Positions 44,969-52,608 of a DNA stretch of 64,000 nucleotides are shown here, piece after piece. The DNA is taken from NCBI GenBank assembly GCA_041749275.1, contig JBGTBQ010000014.1, positions 1-64,000 on the forward strand, read 5' to 3'. Positions within the stretch are counted from its first letter, which is position 1. Each line of letters opens with the position of its first letter. The notes beneath the pieces are model-generated. The model was given only the letters and a program-made list of their open reading frames with translations. It had not been told where the DNA came from and searched no databases. The stretch comes from JBGTBQ01 sp041749275 (GTDB lineage: Bacteria > Acidobacteriota > Blastocatellia > Pyrinomonadales > Pyrinomonadaceae). The position numbers and the translations under genes were made by a program.

Positions 44969-45252
44969 TGGTCGAGCGCAGCGTCCTTGTGGTCAATCGT
45001 CTGGGGCTGCACGCACGCGCGGCGGCGCAGCTCGTTCGCACGGCCTCGGCGTTCCAGAGCATGGTGCGACTCGAACGCGCCGACCGGAGCGCGGCGGCGG
45101 AAGCCAAGTCAATCCTGAGCGTGTTGATGCTCGCGGCTTCGCGTGGGACGGAACTGCGCGCGATTGCCGAGGGCGTTGACGAGCGCGCGGCGCTCGACGC
45201 GGTGTGCGAGCTGATCGAAAGCGGTTTCGGGGAACAGCCGAGTGAAGAGTAA
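44968..45252 (+). CDS. ptsH: Phosphocarrier protein HPr
   Basis: A 94-residue HPr. VNRLGLHARAAAQLVR holds the His phosphorylated by EI; AKSILSVLMLAASRGTEL holds the Ser at the HprK site, consistent with hprK three genes upstream. The start is the ATG in TGATG (overlap of one base with the EIIA stop); a TTG directly before it is also possible. It ends 11 bp inside the ptsI frame. Confidence 0.94.
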   Translation: MVERSVLVVNRLGLHARAAAQLVRTASAFQSMVRLERADRSAAAEAKSILSVLMLAASRGTELRAIAEGVDERAALDAVCELIESGFGEQPSEE

Positions 45253-47041
45253 ACCAAGCAAGATGGAATCGCGCTGGCACGGCACCGCTGTCTCTGACGG
45301 AGCGGCGGCGGGGCGTGTGCTACGCATCCACACGGGCGAGCGTGAATACATCTACCGCGTCCGGCTCGACGACGCAGAGGTGGAGCGCGAGGCGCGCCGG
45401 TTCCGCGCCGCCATCAGACTGTCGCGCCGACAATTACGCACGCTGAGAAGGCGCGCCGAACGCGCTCTCGGCGACGAGCACGCCTACATCTTCGACGCTC
45501 ATCTGCTGATGCTCGAAGACCGTAAGTTGAGCGATGACGTGGAGATTGTCATCCGCGCCGAGCGAGTCAACAGCGAGTGGGCCTTGAAGGTCGTGACCGA
45601 CCGCCTGCTCGCCGTCTATGACGAGATCAAGGACGATTACCTGCGCGAACGCAGCTCGGATATTGAGGACGTGACGCGCCGCCTGCTGGTCGCTCTGAGC
45701 GGTGAGAGCTTGCACGGTCGGCGCTTGACCGAGGACGCCGTGATCGTCGCCGAGGAACTGATGCCCTCGACCATCGCCGAACTCGATTTCACACACATCA
45801 AGGCGATTGCGACCGATATGGGCGGTTGGACTTCGCATACGGCGATCATCGCTCGCGGTCTGGGCATCCCCGCCGTGGTGGGCTTGCGCGACTTCTATCG
45901 TCATTCGCGCACAGGCGATATGGTGGTCATTGACACGCGCGCGGGCGAGGTCATCCTGCACCCCTCGCCCGAAACTTTCGAGGCTTTCAAGAAAAAAGAG
46001 GTAGCGCGCGGCGGCGCCCCTTCGCGGGCCGTCGAAGAGGAATTAAGAAGTCCGTTGCGGACGCTCGATGGGGTGGAGATAACGCTACGCGCGAACGTCG
46101 AACTGCCCGCCGAGTACGAAGGAGTCGCGCGTTACGGCGCGCGCGGCATCGGTCTCTATCGCTCGGAGTTTTTGCTTACGCAACGGGGAGCCTTTCCAGA
46201 CGAAGACGAGCAATGCGCCGCTTTTGAAGAGGTCGGGCGGGTCGCGGGCGAGGACGGGGCGGCGGTGCGCCTGTTCGACCTCGGCGGCGACAAGCACGGC
46301 GGCGGGCATGAGGGGGACGGCGAACGGAATCCCGCGCTCGGCCTACGCGCGATTCGCTTCTGTCTGCATAAGGAGGACGTACTGCGGACGCAAGTGCGTG
46401 CGGTGTTGCGCGCCGCCGCGCGCTACCGACTCGACCTCGTGCTGCCGATGATCTCCGACATCACGGAAGTGAGACAGACGCGCTGCGTCATCGAACAGGA
46501 GCGAGCGCGGTTGGAAAAAGAGGGGCGAGCAGTGGGTGCGCTCCGCGTCGGTGCGATGATCGAAGTCCCCTCGGCGGTCATGGTCGCGGAGAAACTCGCG
46601 CGTGAGGTTGATTTCTTCAGCCTCGGCACAAACGACCTCGTGCAGTACATGCTCGCCGTTGACCGTGGAAACGACGAGGTGGCCGGCTGGTTTCGCTCGC
46701 TCCACCCGGCGGTTTTGCAAGGCATCAGCCGCACGATTCAGGCGGCGCGCGGGGCTACGATCCCGGTCATCGTCTGCGGCGAGATGGCGGCGACGCCAGC
46801 CTATTCGGTTATCCTCGTCGGACTCGGCGCGCACGAACTCAGCATGGCCGCCTCTTCGATCCCACGCGTGCGCCGTATCCTTTCGCACATTGACTCTCAG
46901 GTCGCCGCGAGCATCGCGTCCGAATGTCTCGACTGCGCGACGGCGGACGAGGTCGAGGAGTTGGTGCGCGTGCGTCTCAGCGAGAGTTGGCCGAATCTCT
47001 TTCCGCCGGAAACCTTGCCAGAGCAAAGAACGAGCGAGTAA
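45242..47041 (+). CDS. ptsI: Phosphoenolpyruvate-protein phosphotransferase (PTS enzyme I)
   Basis: A 599-residue EI, the PEP-dependent entry point of the phosphorelay. N-terminal GTAVSDGAAAGRVLRI; HPr-binding helices about 40-140; the active His lies in MGGWTSHTAIIARGLGIPAV; the PEP-binding barrel shows ARGIGLYRSEFLL, NPALGLRAIRFCL, VGAMIEVPSAVMVAEKLA, FSLGTNDLVQYMLAVDRGN and the catalytic Cys in VIVCGEMAATP. The start could be GTG 45242 or ATG 45263. Last gene of the block. Confidence 0.95.
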   Translation: MKSKPSKMESRWHGTAVSDGAAAGRVLRIHTGEREYIYRVRLDDAEVEREARRFRAAIRLSRRQLRTLRRRAERALGDEHAYIFDAHLLMLEDRKLSDDVEIVIRAERVNSEWALKVVTDRLLAVYDEIKDDYLRERSSDIEDVTRRLLVALSGESLHGRRLTEDAVIVAEELMPSTIAELDFTHIKAIATDMGGWTSHTAIIARGLGIPAVVGLRDFYRHSRTGDMVVIDTRAGEVILHPSPETFEAFKKKEVARGGAPSRAVEEELRSPLRTLDGVEITLRANVELPAEYEGVARYGARGIGLYRSEFLLTQRGAFPDEDEQCAAFEEVGRVAGEDGAAVRLFDLGGDKHGGGHEGDGERNPALGLRAIRFCLHKEDVLRTQVRAVLRAAARYRLDLVLPMISDITEVRQTRCVIEQERARLEKEGRAVGALRVGAMIEVPSAVMVAEKLAREVDFFSLGTNDLVQYMLAVDRGNDEVAGWFRSLHPAVLQGISRTIQAARGATIPVIVCGEMAATPAYSVILVGLGAHELSMAASSIPRVRRILSHIDSQVAASIASECLDCATADEVEELVRVRLSESWPNLFPPETLPEQRTSE

Positions 47042-47403
47042 AATCGAGGCGCGAGATTCGTTCGTGACCTTATATCTTTGACCTGTTCGTCGCATCATCC
47101 GGAGCCTTCTCGCAAAACTTTTCAGCGGAAGCTCAGAGTCCAGCCTTCCGGCGGCTGCTTAACGAAAAGACGCGCAAAACGTCGTGAAATCTAATGATTG
47201 TGCGCGCCTCTGCTTCCGCCGAATTTTTATCTCTGGCGAGAGATTCTCTGAGAATTGAGCTGGTTTCGTCGTTTATCCGGAATGAGAGCGCGACTGACAA
47301 CCGCGTTGCGCTCTGGCGACCAACATGGGGTTGAGGAGAGGCGATTGCCACTTTCCGCCATGCCCGGCGGCCCGGCTTCGCTCGAGAGATAAGGAAGAGT
47401 GCT
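47042..47403. other. Gene-free gap after ptsI
   Basis: I see no gene in this 362-bp gap. A small perfect palindrome ATCTCT-GGCG-AGAGAT lies at 47229-47244. AAGGA before 47404 is the ribosome binding site of the next gene. No clear terminator for ptsI. Confidence 0.4.
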
Positions 47404-48588
47404 ATGAGGAAGTTTTTTATTATCGCTGCGATAGCGCTGGCCGTGTGTGCTCCACGCGCGCTGGCGGCAAACGCGCAAGCGTCGAACATTCGCGTCGGCC
47501 CGCTCTCGGAGGAAAAGGTTGCGAGTGAGGGCAAAGCGGCCCCCGCGCCGAAGAGCGAGAAAAAGGCCGACGCCGACACCAAAGCTCCTAAAAAGGAACC
47601 CGCGGACGGTCAGATTCCCGCCGTCGCTGCTTCGACAACACTCCCCGCCGCCGTTGAACCCAACAAGTCTTCGAGCGCGAGCGACGCGCCCCCGAAAACG
47701 AACTCGCCGGTCGTCCCCGTCTCCACGCTGGAGAAGAGCGGCGGAATGGAAGCCGGCGGTGACGGAGTGACTTCCAAGAACGCCGGCGCGGACCCGCCCG
47801 CGCCAGCACCGACGACCACTAATGCCGTGACGACGACCGCGCCCCTCACGTCCATCTACCGCATCGGCGTCGGCGACGTGCTCGACATCCGCCTGCTCAA
47901 TCTTTCGGAGGCGCGACAGTCAACGCTGTTCACCGTGCTGGCGGGCGGCGTGGTCGAATACCCGCTGTTAACCAATCCGATGAATGTCGCCGGGTTGACA
48001 ACCGATGAACTGGCCTTGCAACTCATCAGCGCACTGCGTAAACGCGGCGTTTACGACAAGCCACAAGTGCGCGTGAGCGTGCGCGACTATGCGAGCCACG
48101 CCGTCCTCGTCAGCGGCCTCGCGGGCGACCCCGGCACCAAGATTCTGCGGCGCGAGGCGATCCCGCTCTATGTCGTCGTCGCCGAAGCGCAACCCAAGCC
48201 GGAAGCCGGACGCGCCATCGTCATCTCACACTCGACAGGTAAGACGACGAGCGCGGACTTGAACGACGCGGCGGCGATGAACATGCTCGTCCAGCAGGGC
48301 GACGTGATCAATCTCGTCGTGCGTCCGCGTGAATTTTTCTACGTGGGCGGCGAGATAAACGCGCCGGGCCAGAAGGATTTTCACACCGGGATGACGTTGA
48401 CGCAGGCGGTGCTGGCTTCGGGTGGCGTGACGCGGATCGCCGCCGGACGAGTGAAGGTCTCGCGTCAGGGCGACGACGGGCGGCTCGTCTCCGTCGAATA
48501 CAACCTGAAGGAGATTGAGGACGGGCACGTCCCGGACCCGAGCATCAACGCCGGCGACCGCATCGAGGTCGCGCGCGGGAAGAAGTAA
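47404..48588 (+). CDS. Polysaccharide export protein (Wza/SLBB type)
   Basis: A 394-residue exported protein. Signal peptide IIAAIALAVCAPRALA; residues about 25-140 are a Lys/Pro/Ala-rich low-complexity spacer; then the polysaccharide biosynthesis/export domain YRIGVGDVLDIRLLNLSEAR, LAGGVVEYPLLTNPMNVAGL, and LINLVV-like GDVINLVVRPREFFYVGGEI with an SLBB unit (APGQKDFHTGMTLTQAVLAS, GGVTRIAA). Such proteins form the outer-membrane channel or its periplasmic ring. The typical lipobox of Wza is absent, and no glycosyltransferases are nearby. Confidence 0.85.
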   Translation: MRKFFIIAAIALAVCAPRALAANAQASNIRVGPLSEEKVASEGKAAPAPKSEKKADADTKAPKKEPADGQIPAVAASTTLPAAVEPNKSSSASDAPPKTNSPVVPVSTLEKSGGMEAGGDGVTSKNAGADPPAPAPTTTNAVTTTAPLTSIYRIGVGDVLDIRLLNLSEARQSTLFTVLAGGVVEYPLLTNPMNVAGLTTDELALQLISALRKRGVYDKPQVRVSVRDYASHAVLVSGLAGDPGTKILRREAIPLYVVVAEAQPKPEAGRAIVISHSTGKTTSADLNDAAAMNMLVQQGDVINLVVRPREFFYVGGEINAPGQKDFHTGMTLTQAVLASGGVTRIAAGRVKVSRQGDDGRLVSVEYNLKEIEDGHVPDPSINAGDRIEVARGKK

Positions 48589-48740
48589 ACAGGAGCAGAC
48601 GGCAGGAGCGGGAGGTGGACGAGAGGGGCGGGCGGCAGAAAATATCGAATTTGAAAAGAGGACTTTCATATTCGAGCTTCAAGCTTTGAGTTTCCAGCGC
48701 GACAGCTTTTCACCTGCCTCCTGCCCCTGCCGTCTGCTTC
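48589..48740. repeat. Complex 7-bp-period inverted element
   Basis: GCAGACG, GCAGGAG, CGGGAGG (48596-48616) face CCTGCCT, CCTGCCC, CTGCCGT (48713-48735). Between them is a second run, TTCATAT, TCGAGCT, TCAAGCT, TTGAGTT, TCCAGCG (48666-48700). The remainder of the 375-bp gap (to 48963) is T/C-rich with no gene. Confidence 0.6.
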
Positions 48741-48963
48741 TTTTTTTACCGGCTCCCTGTTTTCGACTCCGGCCCCCTGTTATTATCTTCTGCCTTCTCC
48801 CACTTGATATCGTTCTTGCTCCACACGGACTGACGCTGTATTATTCTGCCCGGCAAGTTTCACTGATGCCGCCGGGGCGCGTTCGCCCGGCTGTTCTCCC
48901 GGCGACCCGTTTCGTTAAGAACAATTCGCACCAACTCGCACCTGCCCGTCGGAGGAAACGAAC

Positions 48964-51246
48964 TTGATTATGAGTAATAGAATCGGCGCGGCGGCGCTCG
49001 CGGTGGCGCTCGTCTTTACCCCGTTCACGACCGCCCTAGCTTCAATTTCCACGCCCCCGCGAACGACCCAACAGGACGACACCCCGCCCGAGGCCGAGCA
49101 GAAAATTTTCAGTCAGGGGCGCGACCTCTTCGCGCAAGGGAAGTACGAACAGGCGGCGACCGTCTTCAGCGACTTCCTCAAAAAGTATCCGAACAGCTTC
49201 ATCTCAGACCTGATGATGCTTTGGCTCGGTCGCTCCTACATCGAACTCGGCAAGTTGGCCGAGGCGGAGCAGGTTGGTCAACGCCTCCGTGCGATGCCCG
49301 ATACCCCTTTCTCTGACATCTACGAGAGCGAACTCCAGAACGCGCGCCGCGCCGCGCCGACGACGACAATCGCGGCCACTCCCTCGACGACGCGCACGGT
49401 TGCCCGAGCGACGCCGACGCCCGCGCCGGTCCGTCCCGCGCCCACGCCGCGACCGACACCGACGGAGATGGCTCGCGGCGGGAATCCCAGCACCCCCACG
49501 CTCAACATCCGCGGCGAAGGCAATGAAAGCCGTCCGCGCACCGCCGGTCAGCAATCACCATCGAGGAGAACGCCGGCGATGAGGCCGACACCTACGCCGC
49601 TGCCGACCCCGGCCCCGACACCCATCCGTCGTGAGACTCCGGTGCAGATCGCTGAAACGACGCGACCTCCGGTCACACCTGTCCGCACCACGACCGATGG
49701 GAGCAGCGACACGGGTACGGTTTCCACCTCGCCGGCTCCTGATACAACTCAATCGTCCGGAGGGTTCAGTTTAACGGTCAAGCAGGTGCCCGACCTCCAA
49801 CTCGCGCTCCGCCGCGCGGCGCTCGCGGCCCAGCCCGGCCAAGCTATTCAACTCCCTCTCGTCGTGACGAACACCGGCAACAAGGAAGATCAGTTCCGCG
49901 TCGAGACCGACCTGCCCGCCGAGTACCAGCCCGCGTTCAGCGGCAGCGGCACCGATACGGGGATGCCGATCTACGTTACGCCGACGTTGCAGCGCGGGGC
50001 GAGCCTCGAAGTCAACCTCAACATCCGCGTCCCCGACAACGCGCCCGACAATCAACAGCAGCGCTTCCTCGTTCGCGCGGCCTCGCAGGCCAGCTCCACC
50101 GTGCTCAAGGTCGCCGACGCCTCGCTGACGGTTGTCGCCGCGGCGCTGTCCGCCGTCTCGAACGTAACGCAGGAGATGGTGATGCCGAACGAGACGTTCA
50201 CGCAGCGTATCGCCATCCGCAATCAGGGCAGCGCCAGCGCTCGCGGCGCCCGCGCCGACTTCGTCTTCCACCCGGACTTCGAGTTGGTCAGCGCGACGCC
50301 CGCGCCGATCAACTACGACCGCCCATCGCGCACAGCTATCTGGAGCCTCGGCGACCTTGAATCGCGCGACAACCGCGAGATCACCGTCACGCTCAAAGCC
50401 GTGCCGGACGCGCTCGCTTCGACCAATACCACCATCGGGCGCGGCACGATGCGGACCCAGAGTCTGGTCATCCCCTCGAATTTCGACGGGCCGGCCATCA
50501 ACGTCGGGCGCGTCCCACGCGCGCAGGTTGATGCGGTCTCGCCGGGTCTGACCACGACGCCGGGCGATACCATCTTCGTCCCGTTCATCGTTCGCAATCC
50601 GAGCAACTATCCGGAGAGCTACAATCTCAACATCACGGCGCCGGGGGCGCCCATCGCGACCATCTACGCCGACACGAACGGCGACGGCCAGCATCAGGAT
50701 GGCGAGCAGCCAGTGACGCAGACCGCCACGCTCGATCCGCGCGGCGGGCAGTATCCCGTGCTCCTGCGCGTCGAAATCCCGCGCACGACGCCCGACCGTC
50801 AACAGTTCGCCTATAACCTCGTCACGCGCGCCATGAACGCAACCGGGCGCACGGCCAGCGAGGCAAGCACCGTGCTCACCGTTGCCACGCCGCGCGTTCG
50901 CATCCGTCCCGAATACGGCACGGCGGAGGTGAAACCGGGCGACACGATCTTCTACCGGCTCGTGCTCGTCAACGACGGCGGCGGGTTGGCGAAGAACCTG
51001 TCGGTGGCGGAAGTGCTGCCGGACGCGCTGGAGTTCGTCTCCTCTTCGCCGTCGCTCAACTTGCAGGACGGGGCCGGCAGCTCGCGCAGTTTCGTCTGGC
51101 GTGTGCCTGAACTCGCGCCGGGCGATACCTCTGTGCTCTTGGTGACGGTGCGCGTGCGCCCGAACATCCCCGCCGATTCCGTTTTGACGCCGCGCCACTC
51201 GCTCACTTATCAGGACACGAACGGGAACAATTACCGGGGCCAATGA
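48964..51246 (+). CDS. Large exported TPR/DUF11-type surface protein
   Basis: A 760-residue protein. Signal peptide AALAVALVFTPFTTALA; two TPR-like units of YbgF type at about 45-110 (LFAQGKYEQAATVFSDFLKK); a Pro/Thr/Arg-rich linker about 120-260; then four or so immunoglobulin-like DUF11/CARDB domains (QLPLVVTNTGNKEDQFRVE, ITVTLKAVPDAL, FVPFIVRNPSNYPESYNL, FYRLVLVNDGGGLAKNLSV). The TTG at 48964 has GGAGG eight bases upstream, better placed than for the ATG at 48970. No anchor is seen, so it may be bound at the surface by partners. Its stop overlaps the next start as ATGA. Confidence 0.75.
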   Translation: MIMSNRIGAAALAVALVFTPFTTALASISTPPRTTQQDDTPPEAEQKIFSQGRDLFAQGKYEQAATVFSDFLKKYPNSFISDLMMLWLGRSYIELGKLAEAEQVGQRLRAMPDTPFSDIYESELQNARRAAPTTTIAATPSTTRTVARATPTPAPVRPAPTPRPTPTEMARGGNPSTPTLNIRGEGNESRPRTAGQQSPSRRTPAMRPTPTPLPTPAPTPIRRETPVQIAETTRPPVTPVRTTTDGSSDTGTVSTSPAPDTTQSSGGFSLTVKQVPDLQLALRRAALAAQPGQAIQLPLVVTNTGNKEDQFRVETDLPAEYQPAFSGSGTDTGMPIYVTPTLQRGASLEVNLNIRVPDNAPDNQQQRFLVRAASQASSTVLKVADASLTVVAAALSAVSNVTQEMVMPNETFTQRIAIRNQGSASARGARADFVFHPDFELVSATPAPINYDRPSRTAIWSLGDLESRDNREITVTLKAVPDALASTNTTIGRGTMRTQSLVIPSNFDGPAINVGRVPRAQVDAVSPGLTTTPGDTIFVPFIVRNPSNYPESYNLNITAPGAPIATIYADTNGDGQHQDGEQPVTQTATLDPRGGQYPVLLRVEIPRTTPDRQQFAYNLVTRAMNATGRTASEASTVLTVATPRVRIRPEYGTAEVKPGDTIFYRLVLVNDGGGLAKNLSVAEVLPDALEFVSSSPSLNLQDGAGSSRSFVWRVPELAPGDTSVLLVTVRVRPNIPADSVLTPRHSLTYQDTNGNNYRGQ

Positions 51247-51821
51247 GCGACGCGACCCCGCTCGAACCACGACACACGGAGGCCGGCGACGCAGAGCCGG
51301 GCCTCCGTGTTCTTTTTCCGCCGGGCGACTCCTCTCGCCCGGCGCGTGCGCGGCAAAACCTCGTCCGCCTGCTCGTCGGCAAGTCCATCTTTGAAGCGCT
51401 GCTCGTCGCGGCGCTCGCGGCGGCGTTCCTTTCCAGCGCTTTCAACCCTTCGTTTCGCGGCGCGCTGACACTCGTCGGACACGGGCGCATCGAAGGCTGG
51501 GTCATTGACACGTCGCGGCCAGAGGCGCGCGTCGAAGTGCAGCTCTACATTGATGGGCGTTTTGTGGCAAGCGCTGACGCCGACAAACAACCCTCGGAGA
51601 TGAGTGGCGCGGGCATGACGACCGACGGACGACATGGCTTCCGCTTCGACTTCGATGTCGAGGGTTCCAGCGAGCACGAGGCGCGCGTCTACGCCGTCCA
51701 CACCAGCGGCGACGAAGGCACGCGCACGTTGCAACTCGTCGGGAAGCCTTTGCGTTTCGGCGGTGGTTCGTCGCCGGAGGTTATAACCGAAGGGGCTTGG
51801 AGAGGCGCGGACAGCCGTTGA
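51243..51821 (+). CDS. Membrane-anchored protein with Ig-like RHGF domain
   Basis: A 192-residue protein: cytoplasmic N terminus of about 45 residues, a transmembrane helix (IFEALLVAALAAAFLSS), then a domain GRIEGWVIDTSRPEARVEV, LYIDGRFVASADAD and DGRHGFRFDFDV. The G.WV.D...P...V.V...DG......A......DGRHGF pattern recurs in many extracellular or glycosyltransferase-linked proteins and looks Ig-like. It overlaps the DUF11 gene upstream and the CPBP gene downstream, so the three are translationally coupled. Confidence 0.65.
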   Translation: MSDATPLEPRHTEAGDAEPGLRVLFPPGDSSRPARARQNLVRLLVGKSIFEALLVAALAAAFLSSAFNPSFRGALTLVGHGRIEGWVIDTSRPEARVEVQLYIDGRFVASADADKQPSEMSGAGMTTDGRHGFRFDFDVEGSSEHEARVYAVHTSGDEGTRTLQLVGKPLRFGGGSSPEVITEGAWRGADSR

Positions 51822-52507
51822 ACCGAAAAGAGCTGATTGATCGAGATACACACGGATTGAGCGCCGGGTCGCTCGCGTTGTGGGAAATCCTGTCGGTGTT
51901 TTTCTCTATTCTCCTCGCCGAATGGATTGTCTTCTCAATCGGCGGCGGGAGCAATCTGCTCCTCGCCGTTCCGGTCGGCGTCGCCTTTGCCTTCATGCTC
52001 ATCTCGCACCGGCTGCGAGGTGAGTCCGCGCGCGACATCGGTCTCCGGTTGGACAACTTCGGACAGGCCGCGCGTCTTCTCGTCCTGCCGACGGTTGTGC
52101 AGACGCTTTTTCTTCTTTGCGTCGGATGGCTCACGTCGAGCATCAACTTCGCGCGGTGGGACGGCGGTCAGTCAATTCTCGGTATGCCGTTGCTCGGCGT
52201 GTTCTGGGGGCTGTTGCAGCAGTACGCGCTTCAGGGCTTTATTAACCGGCGCGCGCAGGTGGTGTGGGGTCAAGGTTGGACGAGTGTGACGGTGGTCGCG
52301 CTCATCTTCGCGGCGCTCCACCTGCCAAACCCGTGGCTTACTTTGGCGACGTTCAGCGGCGGTCTGGTCTGGGCCTACGTCTACCAGCGCGCGCCGAACC
52401 TGTTCGCGCTCGGCCTGTCGCACGGGCTGATGACGTGGGTGCTCATCTCGACCGTTCCGCCGCAGGCACTCTACCATCTGCGGGTCGGCTTCAAATTCTT
52501 CGGTTAG
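51818..52507 (+). CDS. CPBP (CAAX protease-like) membrane protein lacking the Glu-Glu motif
   Basis: A 229-residue membrane protein of the CPBP/Abi family with about seven helices. Motif 2 (FAALHLPNPW) and motif 3 (GLSHGLMTW) His residues are present, but motif 1, normally EExxxR, reads QQYALQ before GFINRR, so both catalytic Glu are Gln and the Arg is Gln. It is therefore unlikely to be an active protease of the usual type. I chose the TTG at 51818 (TTGA overlap with the upstream stop and GGAGAGG upstream); a TTG at 51797 is possible. Role unknown. Confidence 0.75.
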   Translation: MNRKELIDRDTHGLSAGSLALWEILSVFFSILLAEWIVFSIGGGSNLLLAVPVGVAFAFMLISHRLRGESARDIGLRLDNFGQAARLLVLPTVVQTLFLLCVGWLTSSINFARWDGGQSILGMPLLGVFWGLLQQYALQGFINRRAQVVWGQGWTSVTVVALIFAALHLPNPWLTLATFSGGLVWAYVYQRAPNLFALGLSHGLMTWVLISTVPPQALYHLRVGFKFFG

Positions 52508-52586
52508 CCGCGATCAGTCGCCGGCTTCATTCCGGCTTGCCTCATACAATCAGCATGACGGACTGATAGCTTCTCGCCTCGTCGGT

Positions 52587-52604
52587 GCGGGCAACGATGC
52601 CCGC
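52587..52604. repeat. REP-like palindrome
   Basis: GCGGGCA-ACGA-TGCCCGC between convergent genes; related to the palindrome in the 50-bp repeats at 28323-28456. It may help end transcription from both sides. Confidence 0.5.
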
Positions 52605-52608
52605 GCCG

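Noticed and set aside
49771..51270. A 499-residue open frame antisense to the DUF11 gene
   Set aside because: Same shadow effect; composition is Arg/Gly-rich and there is no start context or motif.
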